Positions 49,255-56,400 of a DNA stretch of 64,000 bases are shown here, in pieces. Source of the DNA: a virus; the IMG/VR virus record IMGVR_UViG_3300036766_000678, positions 116,417 through 180,416 of that record. One strand, 5' to 3'. Both the position numbers and the translations under genes were made by a program. The notes under the pieces are model-generated. The model worked only from the letters and a program-made list of their open reading frames with translations. It was not told where the DNA came from and did not search any database. Each line of letters starts with the position of its first letter. Position 1 is the first letter of the stretch.

Positions 49255-49323
49255 TTATCCCCTAAATAAGAAAAGAATACCCTTTTCCACAATGACATCA
49301 AATAAGTTCTCTAAATATTTCAT
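49255..49323 (-). CDS. 22-aa mini-ORF resembling a detached tail
   Basis: Reads MKYLENLFDVIVEKGILFLF plus RG, with ATG forming a 4-nt overlap with the upstream stop and GGAGAG 10 nt before it. The first nine residues resemble NLKYLENLYD of the tail family. It could be a translated remnant of a lost tail gene, or chance. Low confidence as a gene. Confidence 0.3.
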   Translation of the reverse strand: MKYLENLFDVIVEKGILFLFRG

Positions 49324-49454
49324 TTGTATCTATCTCTCCATATCAGAATAGAAATGCCAAACCACATAACTCCTATCAACATAAGGATACCACCATAAAT
49401 TATAAAGTATTCCTCTATAGTAAGTCCCGTCAATTCCATATTAAGTAAATTCAT
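49320..49454 (-). CDS. 44-aa single-span membrane protein
   Basis: One transmembrane segment (FIIYGGILMLIGVMWFGISI) with an acidic N-terminal part and a basic end (WRDRYK), so probably N-out, C-in. Chained by ATGA to the mini-ORF downstream. No family; phage small membrane proteins of this type often affect the envelope. Confidence 0.6.
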   Translation of the reverse strand: MNLLNMELTGLTIEEYFIIYGGILMLIGVMWFGISILIWRDRYK

Positions 49455-49455
49455 A

Positions 49456-49554
49456 TTAGTATTTACACACTTTACAATGACCATTTTTATATCTGCCTAC
49501 AATAGCTATTTCATACCCTTGAATACAAAACTGCTTTCTTTCATCCTTTTTCAT
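49456..49554 (-). CDS. Stand-alone CxxGH zinc module (32 aa)
   Basis: Consists only of the module seen in the HNH genes: FCIQGYEIAIVGRYKNGHCKVC. The second His is replaced by Tyr. ATGA overlap with the metallophosphoesterase gene shows it is positioned as a gene. Either a degraded HNH gene or a free DNA-binding module. Confidence 0.6.
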   Translation of the reverse strand: MKKDERKQFCIQGYEIAIVGRYKNGHCKVCKY

Positions 49555-50129
49555 TCTTGTTTTGTAAATCCACTGGGATGTTTATTAATAATATCAATTA
49601 TAACATTCTCTGAAACTGGACGGAAATTCCATTTGTCCACACCCACATTTATCATACCATTTTTATATAAAGCAGGTCGAAATACCCAACTCGTATGCAC
49701 ATGCCCATTTAATAACCATCGTCCATCATCTTTCAAGTTCTTAGTTTCAAATTTAGCTTTTCCATGTGGATCTGGAGTACCTTTATAAGGATAGTGAGAA
49801 AGATTTGCTTTAATCCCATTTTCAAGGTCAATCTGCAAAGATTGATGGACTTCCTCAAATCCCCATTCCTTCATCTTTGCTCCACTTCGATCATGATTTC
49901 CTAGGATTAGTATCTTGTGGCCATTAAGACAACTCAGGATATGTTTAGCCCTATCAGGCGAAGCAAAAGCAAAATCCCCAAGATGATACACTGTATCCGT
50001 TGGTTGAACCAGCTCATTCCAATTTTGTATCAGAACAGCATCCATCTCCCCAGCAGATAGGAAGGGACGGGTGCAGTATTTTATTATATTAAAATGCGAG
50101 AAATGAGTATCTGCTGTTAGCCATCTCAT
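49551..50129 (-). CDS. Calcineurin-like metallophosphoesterase
   Basis: 192 aa with all five metal-binding motifs: TADTHFSH (DxH), YHLGDFAF (GD), LGNHDRSG (GNHD), and GHVHTS (GHxH), plus an internal His in NLSHYPYKG. Size and order match small phosphodiesterases widespread in large phages. Substrate unknown; cyclic nucleotides, RNA ends or phosphoproteins are possible. It overlaps the genes on each side by 4 nt. Confidence 0.92.
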   Translation of the reverse strand: MRWLTADTHFSHFNIIKYCTRPFLSAGEMDAVLIQNWNELVQPTDTVYHLGDFAFASPDRAKHILSCLNGHKILILGNHDRSGAKMKEWGFEEVHQSLQIDLENGIKANLSHYPYKGTPDPHGKAKFETKNLKDDGRWLLNGHVHTSWVFRPALYKNGMINVGVDKWNFRPVSENVIIDIINKHPSGFTKQE

Positions 50130-50314
50130 TTAGGCATCTTTTGAAACCAATTCACAGGCCCCCACCATTTCACGAGATTTTCATCTGCATTAACATCTTT
50201 AATTGATTTAACCCATACTTCAGTTGCACCACGCACATCAATGACTACTACAATAGGTTTATCTTTATAGTGTGTACAAACAATCTTTTGCCCCTTCTTA
50301 AAAGTAGTTTTCAT
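50126..50314 (-). CDS. Small beta-barrel-like hypothetical protein
   Basis: 62 aa with a compact beta pattern (KGQKIVCTHYKDKPIVVVI, GATEVWVKSIKDVN). Ends WWGPVNWFQKMPK. Function unknown; shares ATGA with the metallophosphoesterase gene. Confidence 0.65.
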   Translation of the reverse strand: MKTTFKKGQKIVCTHYKDKPIVVVIDVRGATEVWVKSIKDVNADENLVKWWGPVNWFQKMPK

Positions 50315-50324
50315 AAATTCCCCT

Positions 50325-50492
50325 TTAAACTATTCTTGCATTCACAGGTAGATTAGTTAAATAACTATACTCGATCTCAAAGATTTCTCCACTCCTATTA
50401 GGATGGTATGCCATAGAACCTATAGCTTCTTTAAGCGTCTTCACGATCCGACAAATCCTACCATTTAAAGCTACTGCGTATCTTGTTCTCAT
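50325..50492 (-). CDS. Hypothetical protein, possibly leaderless
   Basis: 55 aa from MRTRYAVALN, whose ATG lies 5 nt after a -10 box, so the first transcribed base would be at or next to the A of ATG. A start five codons earlier has a weak AGG site but lies inside the -10. Small alpha/beta pattern (GRICRIVKTLKEAIGSMAY). Function unknown. Confidence 0.62.
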   Translation of the reverse strand: MRTRYAVALNGRICRIVKTLKEAIGSMAYHPNRSGEIFEIEYSYLTNLPVNARIV

Positions 50493-50497
50493 GCTTA

Positions 50498-50526
50498 AGT
50501 ATGACATACTTATCTACCTTTGTCAA
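50498..50526 (-). promoter_or_regulatory. Sigma70-type promoter (TTGACA-17-CATACT), likely leaderless
   Basis: TTGACA, 17 bp, CATACT and then only 5 nt to an ATG. The TTGACA overlaps the stop codon of the previous gene. The geometry equals that of the promoter before the HD-kinase gene. A leaderless transcript is inferred. Confidence 0.6.
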
Positions 50527-50660
50527 GGGCTATTTTTCACTTGCATTATATTATTTAATGCTGTTTTTAGATCTATTTCAGATACACCTAAATAAGCAGC
50601 TAAACGCTTTAATATCTCGTCCCCTTCGAGCTTTCTTGTTCCACAAGGATCATAAGCCAT
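50523..50660 (-). CDS. 45-aa HTH-like hypothetical protein
   Basis: Helix-turn-helix-like spacing in EILKRLAAYLGVSEIDLKTA, where LGVS is a typical turn. Its ATG shares bases with the upstream stop (TAATG) behind GGAGGTAA. Could be a small DNA-binding regulator. Confidence 0.6.
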   Translation of the reverse strand: MAYDPCGTRKLEGDEILKRLAAYLGVSEIDLKTALNNIMQVKNSP

Positions 50661-50770
50661 TAATGTTTACCTCCGTAGTAATGATCAATCAGTGCATAAA
50701 TCCCTACATAAATTAGCATCAAAATGAATGCACAAATACCTAAAATCTCAACAGGTGCAAAGCTGCTCAT
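50660..50770 (-). CDS. 36-aa membrane miniprotein
   Basis: Single transmembrane segment (VEILGICAFILMLIYVGIYA) and a short polar end (IDHYYGGKH). Overlaps both neighbours by 1-4 nt, indicating genuine packing. Function unknown. Confidence 0.6.
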   Translation of the reverse strand: MSSFAPVEILGICAFILMLIYVGIYALIDHYYGGKH

Positions 50771-50958
50771 CCAAAATTGTTAAAGGGTTTACGACACTCT
50801 CGTAAAAATTCTTCTGGTAGATACACATATTCTTTGGTCAGAGTATCTTGGCATTCCCACTGTTTCTGGCCATAAAATTTATAAGGCCACATTATCATAA
50901 ATACTCTATCATGGTAAGAGTAGCACTGCCCTATCTCAATCTTATTTTTCTTTGCCAT
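50767..50958 (-). CDS. Small hypothetical protein
   Basis: 63 aa with an SH3-like aromatic pattern (QCYSYHDRVFMIMWPYKFYG, YVYLPEEFLRECRKP). No metal site. It overlaps the upstream gene by 17 nt. Function unknown. Confidence 0.65.
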   Translation of the reverse strand: MAKKNKIEIGQCYSYHDRVFMIMWPYKFYGQKQWECQDTLTKEYVYLPEEFLRECRKPFNNFG

Positions 50959-51133
50959 GCCAGATTCCCTTTCTATAAGAATTCATACTAGAGGTATCTA
51001 TCCTTTCCTCACTTCCAAAATTAAATAACCCATTGATATTCAAGCTGTTTAAATAATCCCAAGAAATCTTATGTATCTTCTTTATTTGGCCCTTTTGTTT
51101 AAACTTATCTACATGAAGATGTTTATTGTTCAT
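50942..51133 (-). CDS. Small hypothetical protein
   Basis: 63 aa, basic and polar (KFKQKGQIKKIHKISWDYLN), with a C-terminal part SSMNSYRKGIWHGKEK. ATGA overlap with the upstream gene. No family recognised. Confidence 0.62.
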   Translation of the reverse strand: MNNKHLHVDKFKQKGQIKKIHKISWDYLNSLNINGLFNFGSEERIDTSSMNSYRKGIWHGKEK

Positions 51134-51279
51134 TTCTTTTCCTCGTTGCGTCCAAGTTCAAAAGCAGCTTGTACAAGAGGACTGATTTGATTCCTATACC
51201 AAGGATTATTTGGGGTTTCCCCAGACCACGATTGCCCCTCTTTAACAATTGCTTCAACTATTGCTTCAAGCTCTTTCAT
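51130..51279 (-). CDS. 49-aa hypothetical protein
   Basis: Start chosen at MKELEAIVEA behind GGGAG (6 nt); a TTG further upstream is part of a promoter-like TTGACA. One helix and a polar end (QISPLVQAAFELGRNEEK). No family recognised. Confidence 0.6.
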   Translation of the reverse strand: MKELEAIVEAIVKEGQSWSGETPNNPWYRNQISPLVQAAFELGRNEEKK

Positions 51280-51293
51280 AGCATCTCCCAAAA

Positions 51294-51321
51294 ATAATGA
51301 TTGTAATGATCTTTTTGTCAA
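51294..51321 (-). promoter_or_regulatory. Weak sigma70-like promoter (TTGACA-16-CATTAT)
   Basis: Perfect TTGACA with a 16-bp spacer to CATTAT (4/6). It lies 15 nt before the ATG of the 49-aa gene. The 103-nt gap upstream (up to the HAD gene) holds no ORF and no clear hairpin. Confidence 0.35.
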
Positions 51322-51424
51322 ATACCTTGTCTATTTACCTATCTGTTACTTACCTGTCCTAATACAATACTTCGTTAAATCGTTACTTATTCAGTATTAT
51401 ATTGTAGCGGCCTTTACTTCTTTC

Positions 51425-51949
51425 TTATATCAGTATAACTGGTTCTTTGAAATCTTTATTAAAATGTTTTATAATTTTAAAGGAATCTAATATTGTTAAT
51501 CCTACCCAGGAATCTGTAAGGTATTCATTCTGTTTATCTCTATATTCTAGCTGAAAAATAGGATGGTCATCTAGTGCTACCCAAGTATCGGGACTATGTA
51601 GTTGATCATCTAGCCACATATGAATCTCATGCACTCTTTCAGAAGAGAATTTCTTTGGGGTTTTGCCTATAATTCTTTCTGCATCTAATCCATAGAATTG
51701 AAACAATTCTTTAAATAAATTTATTTCAAAATGGTTTCTCCAGGAAGTAGATAAAACAATCTTAAGATTTGGTACATTATCTAAAATATATTTAAGACAC
51801 CACATATTGTTTGGATTGGTGTTGGATTTCATAAATTCCAAATCAGCTTCTTTAGGGGTATCTTTTCCCTTTACTTCTTTTTCTTTCACCATAAGAAAAT
51901 GTTGTTTACTATTTAAAACACCATCGAAATCGACAAAGATAACATTCAT
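51425..51949 (-). CDS. HAD-superfamily phosphatase of RNA-repair type
   Basis: 174 aa. FVDFDGVLNS supplies the two catalytic Asp (residues 7 and 9); LSTSWR is motif II and ALDDHP motif IV. The VLNS..STSWR combination is characteristic of the HAD group associated with Swiss-army-knife RNA-repair proteins. Likely removes phosphate from a nucleic acid end or nucleotide. Same neighbourhood as HD-kinase and, further on, the RNA ligase. Confidence 0.82.
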   Translation of the reverse strand: MNVIFVDFDGVLNSKQHFLMVKEKEVKGKDTPKEADLEFMKSNTNPNNMWCLKYILDNVPNLKIVLSTSWRNHFEINLFKELFQFYGLDAERIIGKTPKKFSSERVHEIHMWLDDQLHSPDTWVALDDHPIFQLEYRDKQNEYLTDSWVGLTILDSFKIIKHFNKDFKEPVILI

Positions 51950-52116
51950 TATTTATTTTCCAACCTAATGTATTTCTTATAAAGCTTTTCCCACTTAAGA
52001 TGATACTTATGAGCTACTTTAACAAAAGGTTTTGCTGCCTGAAAAGCTTTGCTTCTCCACTTTGTTTCTTCTTTAACAAGCTTATCTAATTCTTTTTGAA
52101 CTTGTTGTCTTGTCAT
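51949..52116 (-). CDS. Basic helical hypothetical protein
   Basis: 55 aa from MTRQQVQKEL, with GGGAGG 7 nt upstream. Lys/Glu-rich helix (KLVKEETKWRSKAFQAAKPF). Shares a base with the HAD gene start. Function unknown. Confidence 0.62.
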   Translation of the reverse strand: MTRQQVQKELDKLVKEETKWRSKAFQAAKPFVKVAHKYHLKWEKLYKKYIRLENK

Positions 52117-52232
52117 TTCCATACCTCCCATTTTTTACCAAAAACAAAGACATAAAGAATCCTGTCATCATTATAATAATATGACCACACACCTGGAAGT
52201 TTACTTAATAAGTTAAATATCTTATCTTTCAT
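52113..52232 (-). CDS. 39-aa hypothetical protein
   Basis: Aromatic and mixed (SKLPGVWSYYYNDDRILYVF, VFGKKWEVWK). It ends in ATGA with the next gene and starts 2 nt after the one before. No family recognised. Confidence 0.6.
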   Translation of the reverse strand: MKDKIFNLLSKLPGVWSYYYNDDRILYVFVFGKKWEVWK

Positions 52233-52234
52233 TA

Positions 52235-52693
52235 TTATTTCCTGTACAATTTCCCTTTGCCATCTCTTTCATAATAAGACGAACATTCTTTACCCAAAGT
52301 AGATGTTACTCCATCAGTTACATAAACAGCATTTTGAATTTGGGGATTGTTTTCATTTGAAAATCTTGCATCCATTTCTCTTAAAACATATAATTTGGCT
52401 TTAAGATGCAATGCTATCTTCTTTATTTTTTCTTCATCTCTTGTAAGGTTAATATCTCCAAACCATATTTTGTTATATCCTTCTACAATAAGATTAGCAT
52501 TCCAAACACACAAATGTTCTCCTTTACCTTTTGTTTCGGGGGCTCGTTTAGAACCTGATAACATTGTTCCTGGATAACCCATTAGTTCTTGAATGAATTT
52601 TTGGTCTTCAATGGCTAATATATTATCTTTTTTGGTAGTAGTTTTTTCTATCCACGCTTGGAAAGCTTTTTTAAATTCATTTGGATTTATCAT
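52235..52693 (-). CDS. Hypothetical protein
   Basis: 152 aa. Helical start (EFKKAFQAWIEKTTTKKDN), then a beta part with CVWNANLIVEGYNKIWFGDI and LYVLREMDARFSN. No metal or nucleotide motif that I recognise. Phage proteins with similar VWNANxxxxxxxxIWxGD strings exist but lack annotation. Confidence 0.66.
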   Translation of the reverse strand: MINPNEFKKAFQAWIEKTTTKKDNILAIEDQKFIQELMGYPGTMLSGSKRAPETKGKGEHLCVWNANLIVEGYNKIWFGDINLTRDEEKIKKIALHLKAKLYVLREMDARFSNENNPQIQNAVYVTDGVTSTLGKECSSYYERDGKGKLYRK

Positions 52694-52893
52694 TATTTAA
52701 TTCCTTTTTCAAACCATTTCTTCGCTTCAGCTAATGTCTTAAATGAAATCTTTGGGGGTACAGGATCTTGTTTATCTTTTAATACATAACAATGCCATTT
52801 ACCAGTGCTCTCCTTACAAATACCACCAAGAGGACTAAAATACCATCCAGGTTCAACCACTATCCAATTAACCATATTTTTAAGTATTCTCAT
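52693..52893 (-). CDS. Small hypothetical protein
   Basis: 66 aa from MRILKNMVNW; an alternative start six codons later (MVNWIVVEPG) would remove the overlap with the upstream stop. Contains WYFSPLGGICKESTGKWHCY and a C-terminal helix AEAKKWFEKG. No family recognised. Confidence 0.6.
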   Translation of the reverse strand: MRILKNMVNWIVVEPGWYFSPLGGICKESTGKWHCYVLKDKQDPVPPKISFKTLAEAKKWFEKGIK

Positions 52894-53206
52894 TAAGTAT
52901 TTGACCAGTACGGTCAATTGTTAAAGCATAAACTCGTGCTGGACCATCATATTTATTGGTCTTTGTAGGACCATCATCCCCAACAGTTTGCCAATACAAA
53001 GTTTCTTGTTCCTTAACTGAATCACAAACTATAACAGCAGACCCATCTAAAATTGCTTGGGAATGATCACAAACTGTAAGATAAGGTGCAGCTTTCAAAA
53101 CTTCTGCATAATTATTATCTGGCACAAAGAAACTCACAAAAAGAACGGGTTTTTTTAAAGCCTTTGCAACTGTTTGGGCAAGTTCAATTCCACTTAACAC
53201 TCTCAT
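52880..53206 (-). CDS. Hypothetical protein
   Basis: 108 aa from MRVLSGIELA (AAGGGGGATTAAA site). Rossmann-like alternation (KPVLFVSFFVPDNNYAEVL, DGSAVIVCDSVKEQETLYW). No known motif. Overlaps the next gene slightly. Confidence 0.65.
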   Translation of the reverse strand: MRVLSGIELAQTVAKALKKPVLFVSFFVPDNNYAEVLKAAPYLTVCDHSQAILDGSAVIVCDSVKEQETLYWQTVGDDGPTKTNKYDGPARVYALTIDRTGQILNENT

Positions 53207-53207
53207 T

Positions 53208-53393
53208 TTAATCCCCCTTATTCTTTTCTTCTTCATCTAGTAATTCTTGTGCCATTTCCCCAGTTATTTTTAATGCTGCACTTAGTTCGCCCATAATTGT
53301 AAATATACCAATAATACCTTCATGATTATAGGCCGCACGAAGAGATCTTCTCAAATCCACCTCATCCTCAATTCCGATGAATTTATTTCCCAT
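53208..53393 (-). CDS. Small hypothetical protein
   Basis: 61 aa from MGNKFIGIED, overlapping the upstream gene by 11 nt. Acidic and helical (RRSLRAAYNHEGIIGIFTIM, AQELLDEEEKNKG). No family recognised. Confidence 0.63.
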   Translation of the reverse strand: MGNKFIGIEDEVDLRRSLRAAYNHEGIIGIFTIMGELSAALKITGEMAQELLDEEEKNKGD

Positions 53394-53571
53394 TATATAA
53401 TTCCGCTGCCTTATCATAATATTTATCACTCACCATTGTTCCAAGCTTCTCCAAAGGATGCAATTCTTTAATATGCTTAACATATAAAGCAACACAATCA
53501 TCCATAGGTAATTCAACGGGTAATTCAATATCTTTCAAGGTGCCACATTTATTGCATTGAAGCCAAACCAT
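53383..53571 (-). CDS. Small zinc-like protein
   Basis: 62 aa. Starts MVWLQCNKCGTLKDIEL, then a lone Cys in DDCVALYVKHIKELH with two His, giving a possible C2-C-H site. Helical end (SDKYYDKAAELYNGK). Function unknown. Confidence 0.66.
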   Translation of the reverse strand: MVWLQCNKCGTLKDIELPVELPMDDCVALYVKHIKELHPLEKLGTMVSDKYYDKAAELYNGK

Positions 53572-53747
53572 TAATGCATCTCCGTTTCAGTAATTTTAGC
53601 TCTTCGATAATATTTATTTTTCTTTTGGTATTCTTTGGCTGCCTTTTCTGTTTTAAATACACCATACACTTCAGATGTGAAGAAATCTCCCCCATCTGCT
53701 TGACAGCAACCTTGGTTCTCACATTCATGAAGAACAAATACTTTCAT
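53571..53747 (-). CDS. Small hypothetical protein
   Basis: 58 aa from MKVFVLHECE (TAATG junction with the KTSC gene). Cys in HECENQGCCQADGG and helix EVYGVFKTEKAAKEYQKKNK, as in many phage proteins that respond or bind small ligands. Function unknown. Confidence 0.62.
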   Translation of the reverse strand: MKVFVLHECENQGCCQADGGDFFTSEVYGVFKTEKAAKEYQKKNKYYRRAKITETEMH

Positions 53748-53956
53748 TAGCTTACTTTCTCCCATTTATAAGCATTCTTTAGCTTAGTGGCAAAGTGGCT
53801 ACCCTTGCTCTTAGAGGCTACAAATTCATCATAAGCTGCTTTGGTCATACCCTTCGCTTGATAGGTAGCACCTGATTTAAATGAAACTTCGCAGGTATCA
53901 TTCTCAAATCCGATACTGACAATGTTACTGGAAATCACTGCAATTTTATTGATCAT
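53747..53956 (-). CDS. KTSC-domain protein
   Basis: 69 aa. SNIVSIGFENDTCEVSFKSG then AYDEFVASKSKGSHFATKLK follow the KTSC domain pattern (SxxIxxxGYD...FxxGxxYxYxxVPxxxY..SxGxxFxxxIK). KTSC proteins are small, widespread in phages and bacteria, and possibly RNA-binding. The full domain fits. Confidence 0.82.
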   Translation of the reverse strand: MINKIAVISSNIVSIGFENDTCEVSFKSGATYQAKGMTKAAYDEFVASKSKGSHFATKLKNAYKWEKVS

Positions 53957-53970
53957 TTAATGATCCTTTT

Positions 53971-54318
53971 CTAGTTATAAAATTCATCTTTGTAATCTTT
54001 ATCAATATCGTGATTAAGCAAACCAAAAATTTTATTAAGTAATTGTTGTTCTTTTTGGGGTGTTACTTCAGTAGTAAAGAGTTCTTTCAATGTGTTTTTA
54101 ATAGTCTTCACTCGTTTCTTTTCTCGCCCACTCCCATTTTTTTCTCTTAACTTCTTTTGGATCTCATAAACTCTTGAATGCAAATCTTTATATCTAAAAT
54201 CTCCCAACAAAGCTGCAGTTTTAACTGGAGTTGCAGAGACCGCAGCTAAAAAGTCATTATCATTTTTTATCGCCAACAACTGATTATATATTCCATCCAA
54301 CCTATCTCGTCTTTTCAT
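53971..54318 (-). CDS. Hypothetical basic protein behind a strong promoter
   Basis: 115 aa. GGGAGG site 11 nt before ATG. Basic start (MKRRDRLDGIYNQLLAIKN) and charged helices (REKKRVKTIKNTLKELF). Part of the block with the HD-kinase. No family recognised. Confidence 0.68.
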   Translation of the reverse strand: MKRRDRLDGIYNQLLAIKNDNDFLAAVSATPVKTAALLGDFRYKDLHSRVYEIQKKLREKNGSGREKKRVKTIKNTLKELFTTEVTPQKEQQLLNKIFGLLNHDIDKDYKDEFYN

Positions 54319-54323
54319 GTTTG

Positions 54324-54506
54324 CTACCTCCCTTTCCCTATAAGTATAACAGGAGAAGATAAGATTGTCAAGGGGTAATTTTTAACCTGCCTTATGGTAC
54401 AATTACCACTCCCAGGGCCTTCAATAGTTAAACTTGTTATAGTACCATCACTTGTTGCCAAGAAATAAAAGTTAACATCCTTTGGGCATAAAAGTTTTTC
54501 ATTCAT
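54324..54506 (-). CDS. Hypothetical protein containing a promoter in its 3' end
   Basis: 60 aa, starts with ATGA next to the HD-kinase stop. Beta-like (VNFYFLATSDGTITSLTIEG). Its last codons overlap the sigma70 promoter described separately, so coding and regulatory information share DNA. Function unknown. Confidence 0.6.
   Translation of the reverse strand: MNEKLLCPKDVNFYFLATSDGTITSLTIEGPGSGNCTIRQVKNYPLTILSSPVILIGKGR
54343..54371 (-). promoter_or_regulatory. Sigma70-type promoter (TTGACA-17-TATACT)
   Basis: TTGACA, 17 bp, TATACT, followed by TATAGGGAAAGGGAGG and the ATG of the 115-aa gene 24 nt beyond the -10. Located inside the end of the preceding 60-aa gene. Confidence 0.75.
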
Positions 54507-55696
54507 TTGTCAATTATCCTTAAGCCGTCACATTCCTCTGGTGTAACATTTTGTAAGGCTTTATAAAATCTCTCTACAACTGTAACAGGTACTTCCTTTT
54601 CTCTTTGAACATTTCGTTCAAGAAGAGTTTGCAAGGAAATATCAAAAAAAACTGCCCCAACAACTGCTCCATATTGTCTACCAAGCTGCCAAAGAATTTT
54701 ACGAAGTTTACGAGTTGGATTAGTAGCATCTACAATTGTACTTTGCCTATTTTTCATTGCTTCACGAAGTTCTCTTTCCTGCCAACCAAATATTTCTGAA
54801 TTTTTACTTTGGTCATTCTCATCTCCGCACAATTCTTTTCGACGTTGATCCATAGAAATAACTTTTACATCAGGAAATTGTTTTTGCAGTTGCTTACAAT
54901 AAGTTGATTTACCACTTGCTGGAGGTCCTATAAGAAGTAACAACTGAAAAATTGGCATTTTATTCATAAGTTCTTGGGCATCTTCTAAAGTTTCATTAGT
55001 TTCTGGTGCATCATTCATTAGAATATTCCATCTAGCTAGAGAATAAGCTTGATTATTTAAAGAAATTGCAAGTGGAACCCGATAAGATCTATTCCAAATT
55101 CCAATATCTTCACAATTCTGTTTAAATTGTTCTAGTAATGACATACCAGAAGACATATCATCAGCTTTACGGCCCAATGTATCAGCTTGAGATAGGAGAT
55201 AAAGCATTTTAGTATTTGTAGCCAAAGAGAGAAGTTTAAGTTTATTGACAGTAGTACCATCCTTCGCCCACATTCTTGGTTTCATATGGTTCTCTACTAG
55301 CCTAAGAATTTGTTCTCTTTTCTTATATAGAAATTCTGGGAAGTATTTTTTAAGAAATTCATTGATAACAGGAAGTCCAGCAGTTTCATGCCCATATGCT
55401 GTTATTGTACCTTTTTTAGGATGAATGGCATAAGCAGCTTTCTTTCCAAAATCATGGCACATAGCAGCAATATAAAGAGCTACTTTATCTTCTTGTTTCT
55501 CTATTTGATCTAACAGTGGAAATATCTCTTTCATGGTTAAATTGGCATGGGTAAGCACATTTCCCTCCAAATGGTGGGGGGCACTTTGATCACACGAAGA
55601 CATTAGCTGTAATTCAGGGATAACCTCTTGATATTCTAAGAGATCAATAGGTTGAATATTGATTACTGCATCATGGAATGATTGTATTGTAGGCAT
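54503..55696 (-). CDS. HD-domain phosphohydrolase fused to polynucleotide-kinase-like P-loop
   Basis: 397 aa. HD half: HLEGNVLTHANLTM near 42-55 and CHDFGKKAAY near 80, with His in HETAG and NHMKPR, matching a metal-dependent HD phosphohydrolase. Kinase half: GPPASGKST at about 258-266, then DQRR and a lid with RKLRKILW, related to T4 Pnk-type 5'-kinases and the AAA_33 group. Such HD plus kinase fusions occur in RNA-repair and tRNA-end processing. With the RNA ligase at 60 kb a heal-and-seal pathway is plausible. The ATG is 5 nt from a -10 box, so the messenger may be leaderless. Confidence 0.88.
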   Translation of the reverse strand: MPTIQSFHDAVINIQPIDLLEYQEVIPELQLMSSCDQSAPHHLEGNVLTHANLTMKEIFPLLDQIEKQEDKVALYIAAMCHDFGKKAAYAIHPKKGTITAYGHETAGLPVINEFLKKYFPEFLYKKREQILRLVENHMKPRMWAKDGTTVNKLKLLSLATNTKMLYLLSQADTLGRKADDMSSGMSLLEQFKQNCEDIGIWNRSYRVPLAISLNNQAYSLARWNILMNDAPETNETLEDAQELMNKMPIFQLLLLIGPPASGKSTYCKQLQKQFPDVKVISMDQRRKELCGDENDQSKNSEIFGWQERELREAMKNRQSTIVDATNPTRKLRKILWQLGRQYGAVVGAVFFDISLQTLLERNVQREKEVPVTVVERFYKALQNVTPEECDGLRIIDK

Positions 55697-55701
55697 ATTT
55701 A

Positions 55702-55730
55702 AATGTATCAGGAAAAGGCAGCTTTGTCAA
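55702..55730 (-). promoter_or_regulatory. Sigma70-type promoter (TTGACA-17-TACATT), likely leaderless
   Basis: TTGACA, 17 bp ending TGA, TACATT, then TAAAT and ATG. There is no room for a ribosome site: transcription should begin at or within the first codon. Same 5-nt distance as the promoter at 50.5 kb. Confidence 0.6.
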
Positions 55731-55744
55731 TGGTTAATTTGATG

Positions 55745-55933
55745 CTAATTATCCTGCAATAATACAAATTCAGTTTCATCATGATCTTTGCCATCTGTAG
55801 TAGGCTGCGTTAAAGTAATGTTATAAATATTCCCAGACTTTACTCCTCTAGCCTTCATATGAATCTGGACTCTTGACTGTTCATTAGTACAACCAACAAA
55901 AAACAAAGGTAACAACAATAATAACTTTCTCAT
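55745..55933 (-). CDS. Small lipoprotein
   Basis: 62 aa. Signal MRKLLLLLPLFFVGC with a lipobox ending at Cys15; mature part polar (TNEQSRVQIHMKARG, LTQPTTDGKDHDE). In phages small lipoproteins may be outer spanin subunits or superinfection exclusion proteins. The upstream gene has two transmembrane helices and overlaps by 4 nt. Confidence 0.75.
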   Translation of the reverse strand: MRKLLLLLPLFFVGCTNEQSRVQIHMKARGVKSGNIYNITLTQPTTDGKDHDETEFVLLQDN

Positions 55934-56397
55934 TTTCCGTCTCCTATTCTCTTTACTTCATTTGACAATTTCTTGATCTGGTCATTAATCACTTTGTATT
56001 CTTTTCTAAATCCTCGCATACTCCACCAACATGCAATTAAACGGTAAGTATGTCTTATTCCGTTTGCTAAGAATAATAACGAAGGGAGAAACCAAAAAAA
56101 CCACATAAAAGAATTCTTTGGGTATATGCCATGAACGCCAGCAAGTAGTAATCCTAATGAAACGCCCATACCAAAATTCACTAGAATATCAATGATCTCT
56201 TGTTTAATTTTAAACTTATATTCATCAAAAACAAAGTTCACGACATCAGGAGGAACCACGTTAGAAAGGTATCCAATTTCACTTAGCTTTGAAGCCATTA
56301 AGAAAGTTTGTCGCTCGACAGAGCCTTCAGGATAGCTGTTATACAATTTTCTTTTGAGCCTCAGCAAGTCTATCCTCACCAGATCCGAATCCAACAT
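55930..56397 (-). CDS. Two-helix membrane protein
   Basis: 155 aa. Cytoplasmic-looking start (SDLVRIDLLRLKRKLYNSY), two hydrophobic spans (GMGVSLGLLLAGVHGIY, FMWFFWFLPSLLFLANGI) and a basic helical end (SMRGFRKEYKVINDQIKKL). Paired with the small lipoprotein. Could be an inner-membrane partner of it; no family recognised. Confidence 0.7.
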   Translation of the reverse strand: MLDSDLVRIDLLRLKRKLYNSYPEGSVERQTFLMASKLSEIGYLSNVVPPDVVNFVFDEYKFKIKQEIIDILVNFGMGVSLGLLLAGVHGIYPKNSFMWFFWFLPSLLFLANGIRHTYRLIACWWSMRGFRKEYKVINDQIKKLSNEVKRIGDGK

Positions 56398-56400
56398 AAC

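Noticed and set aside
51322-51424. 103-nt gap before the HAD gene as a possible small gene
   Set aside because: No ORF with a start and ribosome site could be read; only AT-rich sequence is visible.
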